Shown here piece after piece: positions 5,488 to 13,022 of a stretch of DNA of 13,022 nt (the stretch's first letter is position 1; each line of letters begins with the position of its first letter). The notes under the pieces were generated by a model, which worked only from the letters and a program-made list of their open reading frames with translations, made no database searches and was not told the DNA's origin. The translations under genes and the position numbers were made by a program. This DNA comes from Clostridia bacterium. Its GTDB lineage: Bacteria > Bacillota > Clostridia > Oscillospirales > CAG-272. Where the stretch lies: NCBI GenBank assembly GCA_017612495.1, contig JAGAFQ010000108.1, positions 1 to 13,022 on the forward strand. Reading direction: 5' to 3'.

Positions 5488-8400
5488 AAAAACAGAACAT
5501 TATTTTGTCGGCGCTGAAAAACAGTGCCGAATATGAGGCGTTTTCAAAGGAGACGGCAGATACGAAAGACAAAGCGCCGAGCCTTGTGACGGGACTTTCA
5601 CAAGGCTCAAAGGAAGCGTTTTCGGCGCTTTCGGTCTTGGAAAATTTTGAAAAGACAAAGAAACCGTCGCTTTTGATAATCCCCGAAGAAAGAGAAATAA
5701 CCCGTCTTTGCGATGCCATGGAAGCTTTCGGCATAAGATGTGCCCACTTTCCGCTGCGCGATTTCGGATTTTATAACATTACAGCCTCCCATGACTATGA
5801 GCATGAGAGGCTACGCGTGTTATCGGCACTTTCCGCCGATGCGTTTTCGGAGCCGTATCTTGTCGTTGCAACATCGGATGCCGCGCTCGGCTACACGATG
5901 CCCAAAGAGGTGCTCAAAAAAAACAGCTTTACTCTCGAATTCGGTCAGACGGTCGAAATAGAAGAATTACTGACAAAGCTCATTTTGGCGGGATACACAC
6001 GCGAAGATATGGTAAACGGTGTCGGTCAGTTCTCGCGCCGCGGCTACATAGTCGATATATATTCGCCGAGCTGCAAAAATCCTTACAGAATAGAATTTTT
6101 CGATAATGAGATAGACCAGATCTCGATTTTTGACGTGATGACGCAGCGCCGCATCGAGAACGTAAAAGAGATCACGGTAACTCCCGCAAGAGAGGTCTTA
6201 CAGGACCAAAACTGCAAAAGGGAGCTTTGCGAGCATATAAGAAAACTTGCGAAAAAAGCGAAAGACGCCGAATCGGTCGCCCGTCTTCATTCGGAGGCGG
6301 AGTCGCTCGAATGCGGCATCGACGTGAATTTTCAAGATAAATATATCTCGTTTATCTATCCGCAAAAGGCATCGCTTTTGGATTATTTTGACAAAGATTG
6401 CTATATTCAGATAAACGAATACAAGGCATGCACCGAGAGGGCAGAGGGCTATGAATGGCAGCTCTCGGAGACTGTCGAATCGCTTTTGCAAAAGGGTGAG
6501 ATCGACGGCAAATATGCCGACTTTGCAAAGACAAAGTCCGATCTCGATGCGTTTTTGCAAGATCGCGCCTGCGTTATCTGCGAGGCGTTCACAAACGGCG
6601 CTTATTCGGGCAAACTTTCGGGCATCTTTCCGTTTTCGTGCCGCTATATACCTGCGATAGGTCAGAATTACGAGCTGCTTTTCTCCGATCTTTCGGCATA
6701 TATGAATTCAAAAAGCAGGATCCTTATCTTGTGCGAGACCGAAACGGCGGCAAAAACTCTGCAAAAGCTCATGTTTGATAACCATATCCCATCCGAGACG
6801 CGAAAGAATACGGAATTCGGATATGAAAGTATGATGCCGGGAGTTCCGATATTGACATACGGCACGAACCTTTGCGGCTTTGAACTTACAAAACAGCATT
6901 TTGTCTGCATATCGCTCTTTGATGTGAGCGCGGCCCTCGGAGGCATCGTTCAAAAGCGCAACCGCGCGCGTCGCAAAAAGGACGTAAAAACACAGATATT
7001 ATCATATTCCGATCTGAATGTCGGCGATTACGTCGTTCACCGCGCGCACGGCATCGGCAGATATGAGGGCATCAAAAACATCGTCGATATTTTCGGCAAT
7101 TCGCGCGACTATATCAAGATCTCCTATGCCGGCTCGGATACGCTCTTTATCCCCTGCGATCAGCTCGACGCCATCTCGAAATATATCGGCGCCGCGGCTG
7201 AAAACGGCAGACTGAAGCTTTCAAAAATGGGCGGCGCGGAGTGGAAAAGGACCACCGAAAAGGTCAAGAGCGCCGCGCACGCAATGGCAAAGGAGCTTAT
7301 CGCGCTCTATGCCGAGAGGATGCGCAAAGAGGGACACGCCTTTCAAAAAGATGACGATTTTATGCGCGAGTTTGAATCGTCGTTTGAATATGAAGAAACA
7401 GAGGGACAGCTTAAATCCGCATCTGAGATCAAGGCGGATATGGAAATGAGCGCTCCCATGGACCGTCTTCTTTGCGGAGACGTCGGCTTCGGAAAAACAG
7501 AGGTGGCGATGCGCGCCGCGTTCAAGGCGGTCTTGGGCGGCAAGCAGGTGGCGCTTCTCGTTCCGACGACGATCTTGGCAATGCAGCACCACCAGACGCT
7601 TTTGGCGAGAATGAAAGCGTTCGGTGTCAGAGTCGAGGTAATGCTGCGTTTTCAAACGAACAAAGCGCAGGCGGATATCTTAAAGCGTTTAAGAGAGGGA
7701 GATATCGATATCCTTATCGGCACTCACCGCATAATTTCAGAGGACGTCAAGTTTTCAGATCTCGGTCTTGTCATAATCGACGAGGAACAACGCTTCGGTG
7801 TTGCGCAAAAAGAAAAACTCAAACAGATCGCGCATAATGTCGACGTGCTCACCCTTTCGGCAACGCCCATACCGCGCACGCTCAATATGGCGATGAGCGG
7901 CATACGCGATATGAGCATTCTTGACGAAGCGCCCGAAGACAGAGTGCCCGTTCAGAGCTATGTGCTCGAATACGACGACGTGATAATCACCGAGGCGATA
8001 AGAAAAGAACTTCGCCGCGGAGGACAGGTATTTTATCTTCACAATAACGTCGAAACGATATATGCCGCCGCAAAGCGCATATCCGAAAAGATACCCGAGG
8101 CGAAGATCGGAGTCGCGCACGGAAAGCTCGATAAAGAGGAGCTTTCGGATATTTGGCAGCAGATGGTCATGGGTGAGATAGACATCCTCGTTTCGACGAC
8201 GATCATCGAAACGGGTGTCGACGTGCCCAATGCCAACACTCTCATTATTGAAAATTCCGACCGAATGGGACTTTCACAGCTCCACCAGATAAGGGGCAGG
8301 ATAGGCAGAAGCGCAAGGCGCGCATACGCATATTTTACTTATCCGCCGCAAAAGGTGTTATCTGAGATCGCCACAAAGCGCTTGCAGGCGATACGCGATT

Positions 8401-9020
8401 ACACCGAGTTCGGCGCGGGCTTCAAGATAGCCATGCGCGACTTGGAAATACGCGGGGCAGGCAACGTTTTGGGCAGTGAACAGCACGGCCACATGGAAAG
8501 TGTCGGATACGACTTATATATAAAGATCCTGAACGAGGCGATACTCGAAGAAAAGGGCGAAGAGGTCAAGATAAAGACCGACTGCTCGGTCGATTTCAGA
8601 TGCGACGCTTATATTCCGAAGAAATATATTTCGGCGGAGGCGATGCGAATAGAGACCTATAAAAGGATCGCATCCATTGAGAACACGTCTGATTTTGACG
8701 ACGTGTGCGACGAGATATGCGACCGCTACGGCGAGATGCCGAGGGCGGTGCTTAACCTTGTCAGGATCTCATATATCAGGGCGAACTTCTCAAATCTCGG
8801 CATTTTGAGCGTGGAGCAAAAGGAAAACGAAGTCATTTTGCGTCCCGAAAGATTTGATTTGAAACTTTGGTCGGAGGTATCTGAAAAATTTCCGAATATG
8901 AAGATCGCGGCAAACACGGCAAAGCCGTTTATATCGCTTCGTCTTTTGCCTGCTTTCTCGGCTCTTGATCTTTGTGAAAAGCTGTCTGAAGAACTGCTGA
9001 CTTTACAAAATAAACAATAA
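5484..9020 (+). CDS. mfd: Transcription-repair coupling factor Mfd
   Basis: A 1178-aa DNA translocase that removes RNA polymerase stalled at DNA damage and recruits UvrA. The length is normal for the family. Residues 1 to about 350 form the UvrB-like module, which binds UvrA in known Mfd proteins. The RNA-polymerase-interacting Tudor-like domain starts near 510 (DLNVGDYVVHRAHGIGRYEG). The RecG-like motor carries Walker A GDVGFGKT with K671, DEEQ at 766-769, the LSATPIPRTL segment, TTIIETGVD (905-913) and motif VI QLHQIRGRIGR (932-942). The C-terminal TRCF domain follows, roughly 1020-1120. The ATG overlaps the pth stop as ATGA and has only a weak ribosome-binding site, which suggests translational coupling. 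No terminator follows the gene; the next gene has its own promoter 3 bases beyond the stop. Confidence 0.98.
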   Translation: MKKQNIILSALKNSAEYEAFSKETADTKDKAPSLVTGLSQGSKEAFSALSVLENFEKTKKPSLLIIPEEREITRLCDAMEAFGIRCAHFPLRDFGFYNITASHDYEHERLRVLSALSADAFSEPYLVVATSDAALGYTMPKEVLKKNSFTLEFGQTVEIEELLTKLILAGYTREDMVNGVGQFSRRGYIVDIYSPSCKNPYRIEFFDNEIDQISIFDVMTQRRIENVKEITVTPAREVLQDQNCKRELCEHIRKLAKKAKDAESVARLHSEAESLECGIDVNFQDKYISFIYPQKASLLDYFDKDCYIQINEYKACTERAEGYEWQLSETVESLLQKGEIDGKYADFAKTKSDLDAFLQDRACVICEAFTNGAYSGKLSGIFPFSCRYIPAIGQNYELLFSDLSAYMNSKSRILILCETETAAKTLQKLMFDNHIPSETRKNTEFGYESMMPGVPILTYGTNLCGFELTKQHFVCISLFDVSAALGGIVQKRNRARRKKDVKTQILSYSDLNVGDYVVHRAHGIGRYEGIKNIVDIFGNSRDYIKISYAGSDTLFIPCDQLDAISKYIGAAAENGRLKLSKMGGAEWKRTTEKVKSAAHAMAKELIALYAERMRKEGHAFQKDDDFMREFESSFEYEETEGQLKSASEIKADMEMSAPMDRLLCGDVGFGKTEVAMRAAFKAVLGGKQVALLVPTTILAMQHHQTLLARMKAFGVRVEVMLRFQTNKAQADILKRLREGDIDILIGTHRIISEDVKFSDLGLVIIDEEQRFGVAQKEKLKQIAHNVDVLTLSATPIPRTLNMAMSGIRDMSILDEAPEDRVPVQSYVLEYDDVIITEAIRKELRRGGQVFYLHNNVETIYAAAKRISEKIPEAKIGVAHGKLDKEELSDIWQQMVMGEIDILVSTTIIETGVDVPNANTLIIENSDRMGLSQLHQIRGRIGRSARRAYAYFTYPPQKVLSEIATKRLQAIRDYTEFGAGFKIAMRDLEIRGAGNVLGSEQHGHMESVGYDLYIKILNEAILEEKGEEVKIKTDCSVDFRCDAYIPKKYISAEAMRIETYKRIASIENTSDFDDVCDEICDRYGEMPRAVLNLVRISYIRANFSNLGILSVEQKENEVILRPERFDLKLWSEVSEKFPNMKIAANTAKPFISLRLLPAFSALDLCEKLSEELLTLQNKQ

Positions 9021-9023
9021 GGA

Positions 9024-9052
9024 TAGACAAGAGCGTATTTTTCGTGTATAAT
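9024..9052 (+). promoter_or_regulatory. Sigma-A promoter for the PrsA-like gene
   Basis: TAGACA (9024-9029, 5/6), a 17-base spacer, then a consensus TATAAT (9047-9052). The start point would be near 9059, so an in-frame ATG at 9064 would have almost no leader and the ATG at 9088 is the better start. The promoter lies entirely between mfd and the next gene. Confidence 0.78.
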
Positions 9053-9087
9053 GACGGAGTAATATGTTCAAAAGGAGAACAAAACAG

Positions 9088-10227
9088 ATGAAAAAGCATA
9101 TTTTAACGCGCATCTTGGCGTTTGTCATCGCACTCATTATGTGCCTTTGCGCATTTTGCGGCTGCAAAAAGCAAGAAGAAAACAACGTTGTTATGAGCTA
9201 TCGCGGATATGAACTCACAAGGGGCATGTATCGCTTCTTGCTCGGTCAATATAAGAATTATTTCCTTGTCGTTTACAGCGGAGATAACACTCCCGAATAC
9301 TATGAGCGCGTACTCACGAGCGGAGATGAAAGCGCGACCATCGGCGAGATCTTGACGGGCAAGATCATAGATATCGCAAGAACGTATCTTGCAGGCTGGT
9401 ATCTTTTCGATGAGGTCTATCATTTGACTCTGCCCGAGGAGGCACTCAACAACGTTGCCGAAACGCTTGATAACGAGATACAGAACAGCGGCAGCAGAGC
9501 GGCTCTCAACGAGGCTCTGGCAAAGGTCGATCTCAACGTCAACGAGCTTGAACAGTTCTATACCATCAGCGAAAAGGTAAACTATGTTTATGCTTATCTT
9601 TACGGCGATGAAGATTACGGACTTGAAGGCATCGAGCCCATAACCGAAGAAGAAACGGTAAAATACTTTACCGAAAACTACCGCGCCGTCGACCATATCC
9701 TTATCAACACCACCGTTGAATACATCCTTGACGAAGACGGAAAATACACCTACGACGAAAACGGAGAGGTCGCATATAAAGAGCTTGACGAAGCGACGGC
9801 GGCAGAGAAGAAGGCTCTTGCCGAAGACGTTTATAATAAGATCAAAAACGGCGAAGCAAGCTTTGAAGAGATGAAGGCTGAATATAACGACGATATCCCC
9901 GACGAAGACAGAAAGATGGCTTACGGTTATATTTTGGCAGAAGATACGGGCTATCCGCAGAACTTCACCGAGACCGCATTTGCCATCGACGTAGGTGACG
10001 TCGCAATGGCAGAAGAAAATTACGGCGTGCATATCATCAAGAGACTTGAGCTTGATACCGCGGCGCTCAAAGACGAAGAATATACGAAGAGCGTTCTCGC
10101 TTCTCTTGATACTCTCGTTGCGTCTGCAAAATACAGTCAAAAGATACAATATATCTTTGACGAACTCACGGTCAACGAAGACGTGATAGCGCAGTATCCC
10201 ATCGCAGATGCTCCGATGTCATATTGA
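9088..10227 (+). CDS. PrsA/SurA-like parvulin-type peptidyl-prolyl isomerase lipoprotein
   Basis: A 379-aa probable extracytoplasmic foldase that helps exported proteins fold on the outer face of the membrane. Residues 1-25 are a lipoprotein signal peptide with a non-standard lipobox (FCG before C26). Residues 35-195 resemble the SurA/PrsA N-terminal chaperone region. A parvulin domain spans about 200-320: VDHILI (201-206), the helix AEDVYNKIKNGEASFEEM, FTETAFAIDVGDV and YGVHIIKRL. Between the first strand and first helix is an acidic insertion (about 209-237). The start at 9088 follows AAGGAG (9072-9077). The gene sits directly after mfd, a known clostridial order, but has its own promoter and terminator. 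PPIase activity cannot be assured from sequence, because some family members act only as chaperones. Confidence 0.85.
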   Translation: MKKHILTRILAFVIALIMCLCAFCGCKKQEENNVVMSYRGYELTRGMYRFLLGQYKNYFLVVYSGDNTPEYYERVLTSGDESATIGEILTGKIIDIARTYLAGWYLFDEVYHLTLPEEALNNVAETLDNEIQNSGSRAALNEALAKVDLNVNELEQFYTISEKVNYVYAYLYGDEDYGLEGIEPITEEETVKYFTENYRAVDHILINTTVEYILDEDGKYTYDENGEVAYKELDEATAAEKKALAEDVYNKIKNGEASFEEMKAEYNDDIPDEDRKMAYGYILAEDTGYPQNFTETAFAIDVGDVAMAEENYGVHIIKRLELDTAALKDEEYTKSVLASLDTLVASAKYSQKIQYIFDELTVNEDVIAQYPIADAPMSY

Positions 10228-10240
10228 TATAAAAAACATA

Positions 10241-10268
10241 AAAAGCCGTCCGACAGGACGGCTTTTTT
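10241..10268 (+). terminator. Intrinsic terminator after the PrsA-like gene
   Basis: Seven-bp GC-rich stem GCCGTCC/GGACGGC (10245-10251 with 10256-10262), GACA loop, preceded by four A and followed by six T (10263-10268). It lies 13 bases after the stop codon. Confidence 0.93.
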
Positions 10269-10281
10269 CTTGTCTTTGGTA

Positions 10282-10310
10282 TTGATATTGACAAACATGT
10301 GTGATATCAT
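10282..10310 (+). promoter_or_regulatory. Extended -10 promoter for the Na/Pi transporter gene
   Basis: TTGATA (10282-10287, 5/6), a 17-base spacer ending in TGA, then TATCAT (10305-10310, 5/6), giving an extended -10 promoter. A consensus TTGACA at 10288-10293 also occurs but has no good -10 at 17 bases. The -10 is inside an 8-base palindrome TGATATCA (10302-10309). The leader to the start codon would be about 65 bases. Confidence 0.68.
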
Positions 10311-10382
10311 TAGTTTGTGAGAATTTGAAAATGTATGTGTATGTATAAATTTTTGTGTAGGTCACAAAAGAAAGGAAATCAA

Positions 10383-12128
10383 ATGGGAATTTCTGAAATA
10401 CTCGCCCTCATCGGCGGACTTTGTCTCTTTTTATTCGGTATGTCAACAATGAGCTCTTCTCTTGAAAAGAGCGCGGGCTCAAGGCTGAAAACGATACTCG
10501 GAAATATGACAGGCAATCCCGTAAAGGGCTTTGTGCTTGGCCTTATCGTTACAGTCGTCATTCAGTCGTCATCGGCAACGACCGTTATGGTCGTCGGCTT
10601 TGTAAACTCCGGCATTATGACGCTTTCGCAGTCTGTCGGAGTCATTATGGGTGCAAACCTCGGCGCATCCGTCACATCGTGGCTGCTTTCAACGAGCGGA
10701 ATTTCGGGCGCAGGCTGGCTTGAGATCTTTAAGCCGTCTTCGTTCACTCCCGTTTTGGCACTCATCGGCATTGTGCTTTTTATGTTCGTCAAAAGTCAGA
10801 AGAAAAAAGATATCGGCGCGATATTGCTCGGCTTTTCGGTTTTGATGTTCGGCATGGAGGCAATGAGCGGCTCGGTATCGGGACTTGCCGATGATCCCGC
10901 GTTCGGCAGTCTGTTCACTATGTTCTCAAACCCCATAATCGGTGTTTTGGCAGGTCTTACAGTCACTGCGATCATTCAGTCTTCGGGCGCATCGGTCGGT
11001 ATCTTGCAGGCTCTTTCATTGACGGGCAAGATCACCTGCGCATCTGCCGTTCCGATCATTATGGGTCAGAACATCGGCACCTGCGTCACGGCGATGCTCT
11101 CTTGTATCGGCGCCGGCAAAAACGCGCGCCGTGCGGCAATCATCCACCTTTCGTTCAACGTGATAGCAACGATAATCCTTTTGCCTATCTGGTATATACT
11201 CGAATCGACGGTGCCCATGTTCGAGGCACTTGCGAAAACGGCGACGAATCCGCTCATCATCGCGATAATTCACACCGTTTTCAAGATCATCGCGCTTATG
11301 ATCCTTATGCCCGCAAACAAGCTCCTTGTAAAGCTTGCCTACCTTCTCGTACCCGACAAGGGCGAAGACAAGAACGCCGTTTTGCTTGATGAACGCCTGC
11401 TCGTAACTCCCCCTGCCGCTTTGGTAAGATCAAAAGCGGTCATTTCCGATATGGCAAAGCTTTCGATAGGCTCCATGAAAAAATCGCTCGGCCTCATCTA
11501 TAACTACGATCCCGCTTTGGCAAGTGAGATAAGAGAGGAAGAGGGCGAGGTAGATAAATTCGAAGATGCTCTCGGCAGCTATCTTGTAAAGCTTTCAGCC
11601 CAGGGACTTTCTTCGGGCGACAGCCGCGAAGCGACGAAAATGCTTCACTTGATAGGCGACTTTGAAAGAATTTCAGACCATTCCGTCAACATCCTCGAAT
11701 CCATTGAAGAGGCAAACGATAAAAAGTATTCGTTCACCGACGATGCAAAACGCGACCTTGCCGTTTTGACGAGCGCCGTATCGGAGATACTCGATTTGAC
11801 GCTTGCATCATTCGAGAGCGAAACGGTAGAGAGCGCATCGCTCGTTGAGCCGCTCGAACAGGTCATAGACGATTTGAAAGAGGAACTGCGCACACGCCAC
11901 ATCGACCGTTTGCAAAAGGGAGAATGTACCATAGAGGTCGGCTTTATCTGGTCCGATATGCTCACTAACCTCGAAAGAGTTGCCGATCACTGCTCCAATA
12001 TCGCCGGATGCGAGATGGATATGGCGCAGGACAACCTCAATTTGCACGAGTCTTTGAGCCATATGAAACTCGACGACGGCAAATTCAAAGAGGATTATCA
12101 AAAATACGCGCAGAAATACGCAATTTGA
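10383..12128 (+). CDS. Na/Pi cotransporter family protein with C-terminal PhoU-like domain
   Basis: A 581-aa membrane protein, probably a sodium-coupled phosphate transporter of the NptA/SLC34-like family. The two inverted Na_Pi_cotrans repeats are visible. The first has QSSSATT (61-67) and GANLGAS (90-96). The second has QSSGAS (199-204) and GQNIGT (228-233). The membrane part ends near residue 325. Residues 350-570 form a helical PhoU-like cytoplasmic domain with two metal-site motifs, FERISDH (E428, D432) and LERVADH (E531, D535). This fusion is common in Firmicutes, and the PhoU part is expected to regulate transport. The start at 10383 follows AAAGGAAA (10371-10378); an in-frame ATG at 10335 lacks such a site. 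The gene stands alone between a terminator-promoter pair and a bidirectional terminator. Confidence 0.93.
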   Translation: MGISEILALIGGLCLFLFGMSTMSSSLEKSAGSRLKTILGNMTGNPVKGFVLGLIVTVVIQSSSATTVMVVGFVNSGIMTLSQSVGVIMGANLGASVTSWLLSTSGISGAGWLEIFKPSSFTPVLALIGIVLFMFVKSQKKKDIGAILLGFSVLMFGMEAMSGSVSGLADDPAFGSLFTMFSNPIIGVLAGLTVTAIIQSSGASVGILQALSLTGKITCASAVPIIMGQNIGTCVTAMLSCIGAGKNARRAAIIHLSFNVIATIILLPIWYILESTVPMFEALAKTATNPLIIAIIHTVFKIIALMILMPANKLLVKLAYLLVPDKGEDKNAVLLDERLLVTPPAALVRSKAVISDMAKLSIGSMKKSLGLIYNYDPALASEIREEEGEVDKFEDALGSYLVKLSAQGLSSGDSREATKMLHLIGDFERISDHSVNILESIEEANDKKYSFTDDAKRDLAVLTSAVSEILDLTLASFESETVESASLVEPLEQVIDDLKEELRTRHIDRLQKGECTIEVGFIWSDMLTNLERVADHCSNIAGCEMDMAQDNLNLHESLSHMKLDDGKFKEDYQKYAQKYAI

Positions 12129-12135
12129 TCTACAT

Positions 12136-12165
12136 AAAAAAACACCGCCTCGGCGGTGTTTTTTT
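12136..12165. terminator. Bidirectional intrinsic terminator between convergent genes
   Basis: Six-bp GC-rich stem CACCGC/GCGGTG (12143-12148 with 12153-12158), loop CTCG, flanked by seven A (12136-12142) and seven T (12159-12165). It works on paper in both directions. It lies 8 bases after the Na/Pi gene and 16 bases beyond the hydratase gene's 3' end. Confidence 0.92.
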
Positions 12166-12180
12166 ATGCTCATATGAAAA

Positions 12181-13022
12181 TCAGTGCTTGTTGTAATAGT
12201 TGATAAGGCAGCCGCAGGTGATGATGTCGCGCTCGTCGTCGGTGAGTTCCGGCAGATCGAGCGTTATTTTTCTGTCGCCTTTTTCGCCGATAAGATAAGC
12301 GCAAATCGTCTTATCTTTGTTTTTTATCGCCTCTTTGATATTCGGCACAAAAAGGCAGTCGCCGTTTTCAAAATCGGGATCGCGCTTTACCGTAAAGGGT
12401 ATCATGCCCCAATTTATAAGGTTGCTGCGATAGCGCTTTGTCGCATATTCAAGGGCGATGTTGGCAATTCCGCCGAGCACTCTCTGGCACGATGCCGCCT
12501 GCTCACGGGCACTGCCGTCACCGGGCTTATAGGCAAATACCGCGGAGCCGATCTCGACGGCTTTGCCGTCGTATTTTTTGCCCGAGAGATTTTCGATGCG
12601 CTCAAAAATACTCAAGTCAAATTCGCCTTTTTCTCTGCGCAGAGTCTCTTTTTTGCGGATATCCTTTGCTCTGCCGACATAGAGGGGATCTTTGCGCGAG
12701 AGGGCGAACTCCGAAAGCTTTTCGGGGTTGGAACGGTATGACGAGGTCTCACCCGAGGGGATAAGCTCATCGGTCGTTGTGACGGGGTCTTTGATGACCG
12801 AAGCGATCTTTATCAAAATATCGTTTTCGAGCGGTATTTGAGACGGCCAGTCGGCGATGTTGGGACCGAAACGCAATTCTTCGTTCTTATCGGCTTTTCC
12901 GAAGCCGTAATATACCTTGTTGTCGTATGCCGAGGAATCGAAAGAATATTCATATTCTTTGAATATAGCGGGATCAAGGTCGGTGGCGGCGGTGATCTTG
13001 CCGCCGTTTTGCGCCGTCGCCG
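12181..13022 (-). CDS. Aconitase-family hydratase, C-terminal part (5' end beyond the window)
   Basis: The minus-strand reading frame is open from the window edge to a TGA at 12181-12183, giving about 280 C-terminal residues of an aconitase-superfamily enzyme. It carries the end of the catalytic core and the swivel domain. The swivel signature GDGSAREQAAS is encoded at about 12490-12522, followed by QRVLGGIANIALEYATKRYR and NLINWGMIPF, in the style of the YbhJ-type proteins often annotated 'hydratase'. The serine-arginine pair of GSAREQ corresponds to the substrate-binding GSSREH of aconitases. The [4Fe-4S] cysteines are upstream, outside the window, so cluster binding and substrate (citrate/isocitrate or a related acid) cannot be checked. 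A TTG at 12876 is internal, since coding continues past it with no stop. Confidence 0.88.
   Translation of the reverse strand, partial: ATAQNGGKITAATDLDPAIFKEYEYSFDSSAYDNKVYYGFGKADKNEELRFGPNIADWPSQIPLENDILIKIASVIKDPVTTTDELIPSGETSSYRSNPEKLSEFALSRKDPLYVGRAKDIRKKETLRREKGEFDLSIFERIENLSGKKYDGKAVEIGSAVFAYKPGDGSAREQAASCQRVLGGIANIALEYATKRYRSNLINWGMIPFTVKRDPDFENGDCLFVPNIKEAIKNKDKTICAYLIGEKGDRKITLDLPELTDDERDIITCGCLINYYNKH

Noticed and set aside
9103..10149. 348-aa open frame on the minus strand
   Set aside because: It is a shadow of the PrsA-like gene, whose plus-strand product has a signal peptide, parvulin motifs, promoter and terminator.
12184..12741. 185-aa plus-strand open frame at the right end
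   Set aside because: It is antisense to the clearly recognisable aconitase-family gene and has no ribosome-binding site or family features.
12876..12876. TTG at 12876 as the start of the hydratase
   Set aside because: The frame stays open to the window edge with family-like sequence, so this codon is internal and the gene is partial.
1..13022. Mobile elements, CRISPR arrays, tRNA or rRNA genes, defence or phage systems
   Set aside because: No repeats, transposase, integrase or RNA-gene signatures were seen; genes are tightly packed and most are ordinary housekeeping or sporulation types.

Overview
The window looks like chromosomal DNA from a spore-forming, low-to-mid GC Firmicute of the Clostridia type. 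The supporting evidence is purine-rich ribosome-binding sites before most genes, sigma-A-like promoters, intrinsic terminators, a YtvI / SpoIVFB-like sporulation pair, and the clostridial-type order glmU-like / pth / mfd / prsA-like. I cannot place the genus. The genes read as intact; the only truncated one is cut by the right window edge. I see no mobile elements, tRNA or rRNA genes, or CRISPR arrays.

Layout. (1) 16-390: a cysteine/histidine-bearing ArsR/SmtB-type repressor that ends in its own terminator (406-438). (2) 445-2475: a promoter with an overlapping perfect dyad, then YtvI-like permease, a 95-aa single-span membrane protein and a six-span HECGH site-2 protease resembling SpoIVFB, with the last two overlapping. 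(3) 2481-9020: a good extended -10 promoter, then a secreted NlpC/P60-like protein, a stand-alone GlmU-type acetyltransferase, peptidyl-tRNA hydrolase and Mfd. These are packed with overlaps of 8 and 4 bases and form one apparent operon. (4) 9024-10268: its own promoter, a PrsA/parvulin-type lipoprotein and a terminator. (5) 10282-12128: promoter and a Na/Pi cotransporter with a PhoU-like tail. (6) 12136-12165: a bidirectional terminator separating the last gene from a convergent, partial aconitase-family hydratase on the minus strand.

How the genes fit together. The second block fits mother-cell sporulation: SpoIVFB is the membrane protease that cleaves pro-sigma-K. The short overlapping protein sits where SpoIVFA would be, but has almost no outer domain. 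The third block combines envelope work (cell-wall peptidase, UDP-GlcNAc precursor acetylation) with translation and DNA-repair housekeeping. The GlmU-like gene is the most unusual member: it keeps every active-site residue of the acetyltransferase half but lacks the uridyltransferase half. I found no clear sign of a wholly new system. The best leads are the split GlmU, the minimal SpoIVFA-like protein and the cysteine-rich secreted peptidase.
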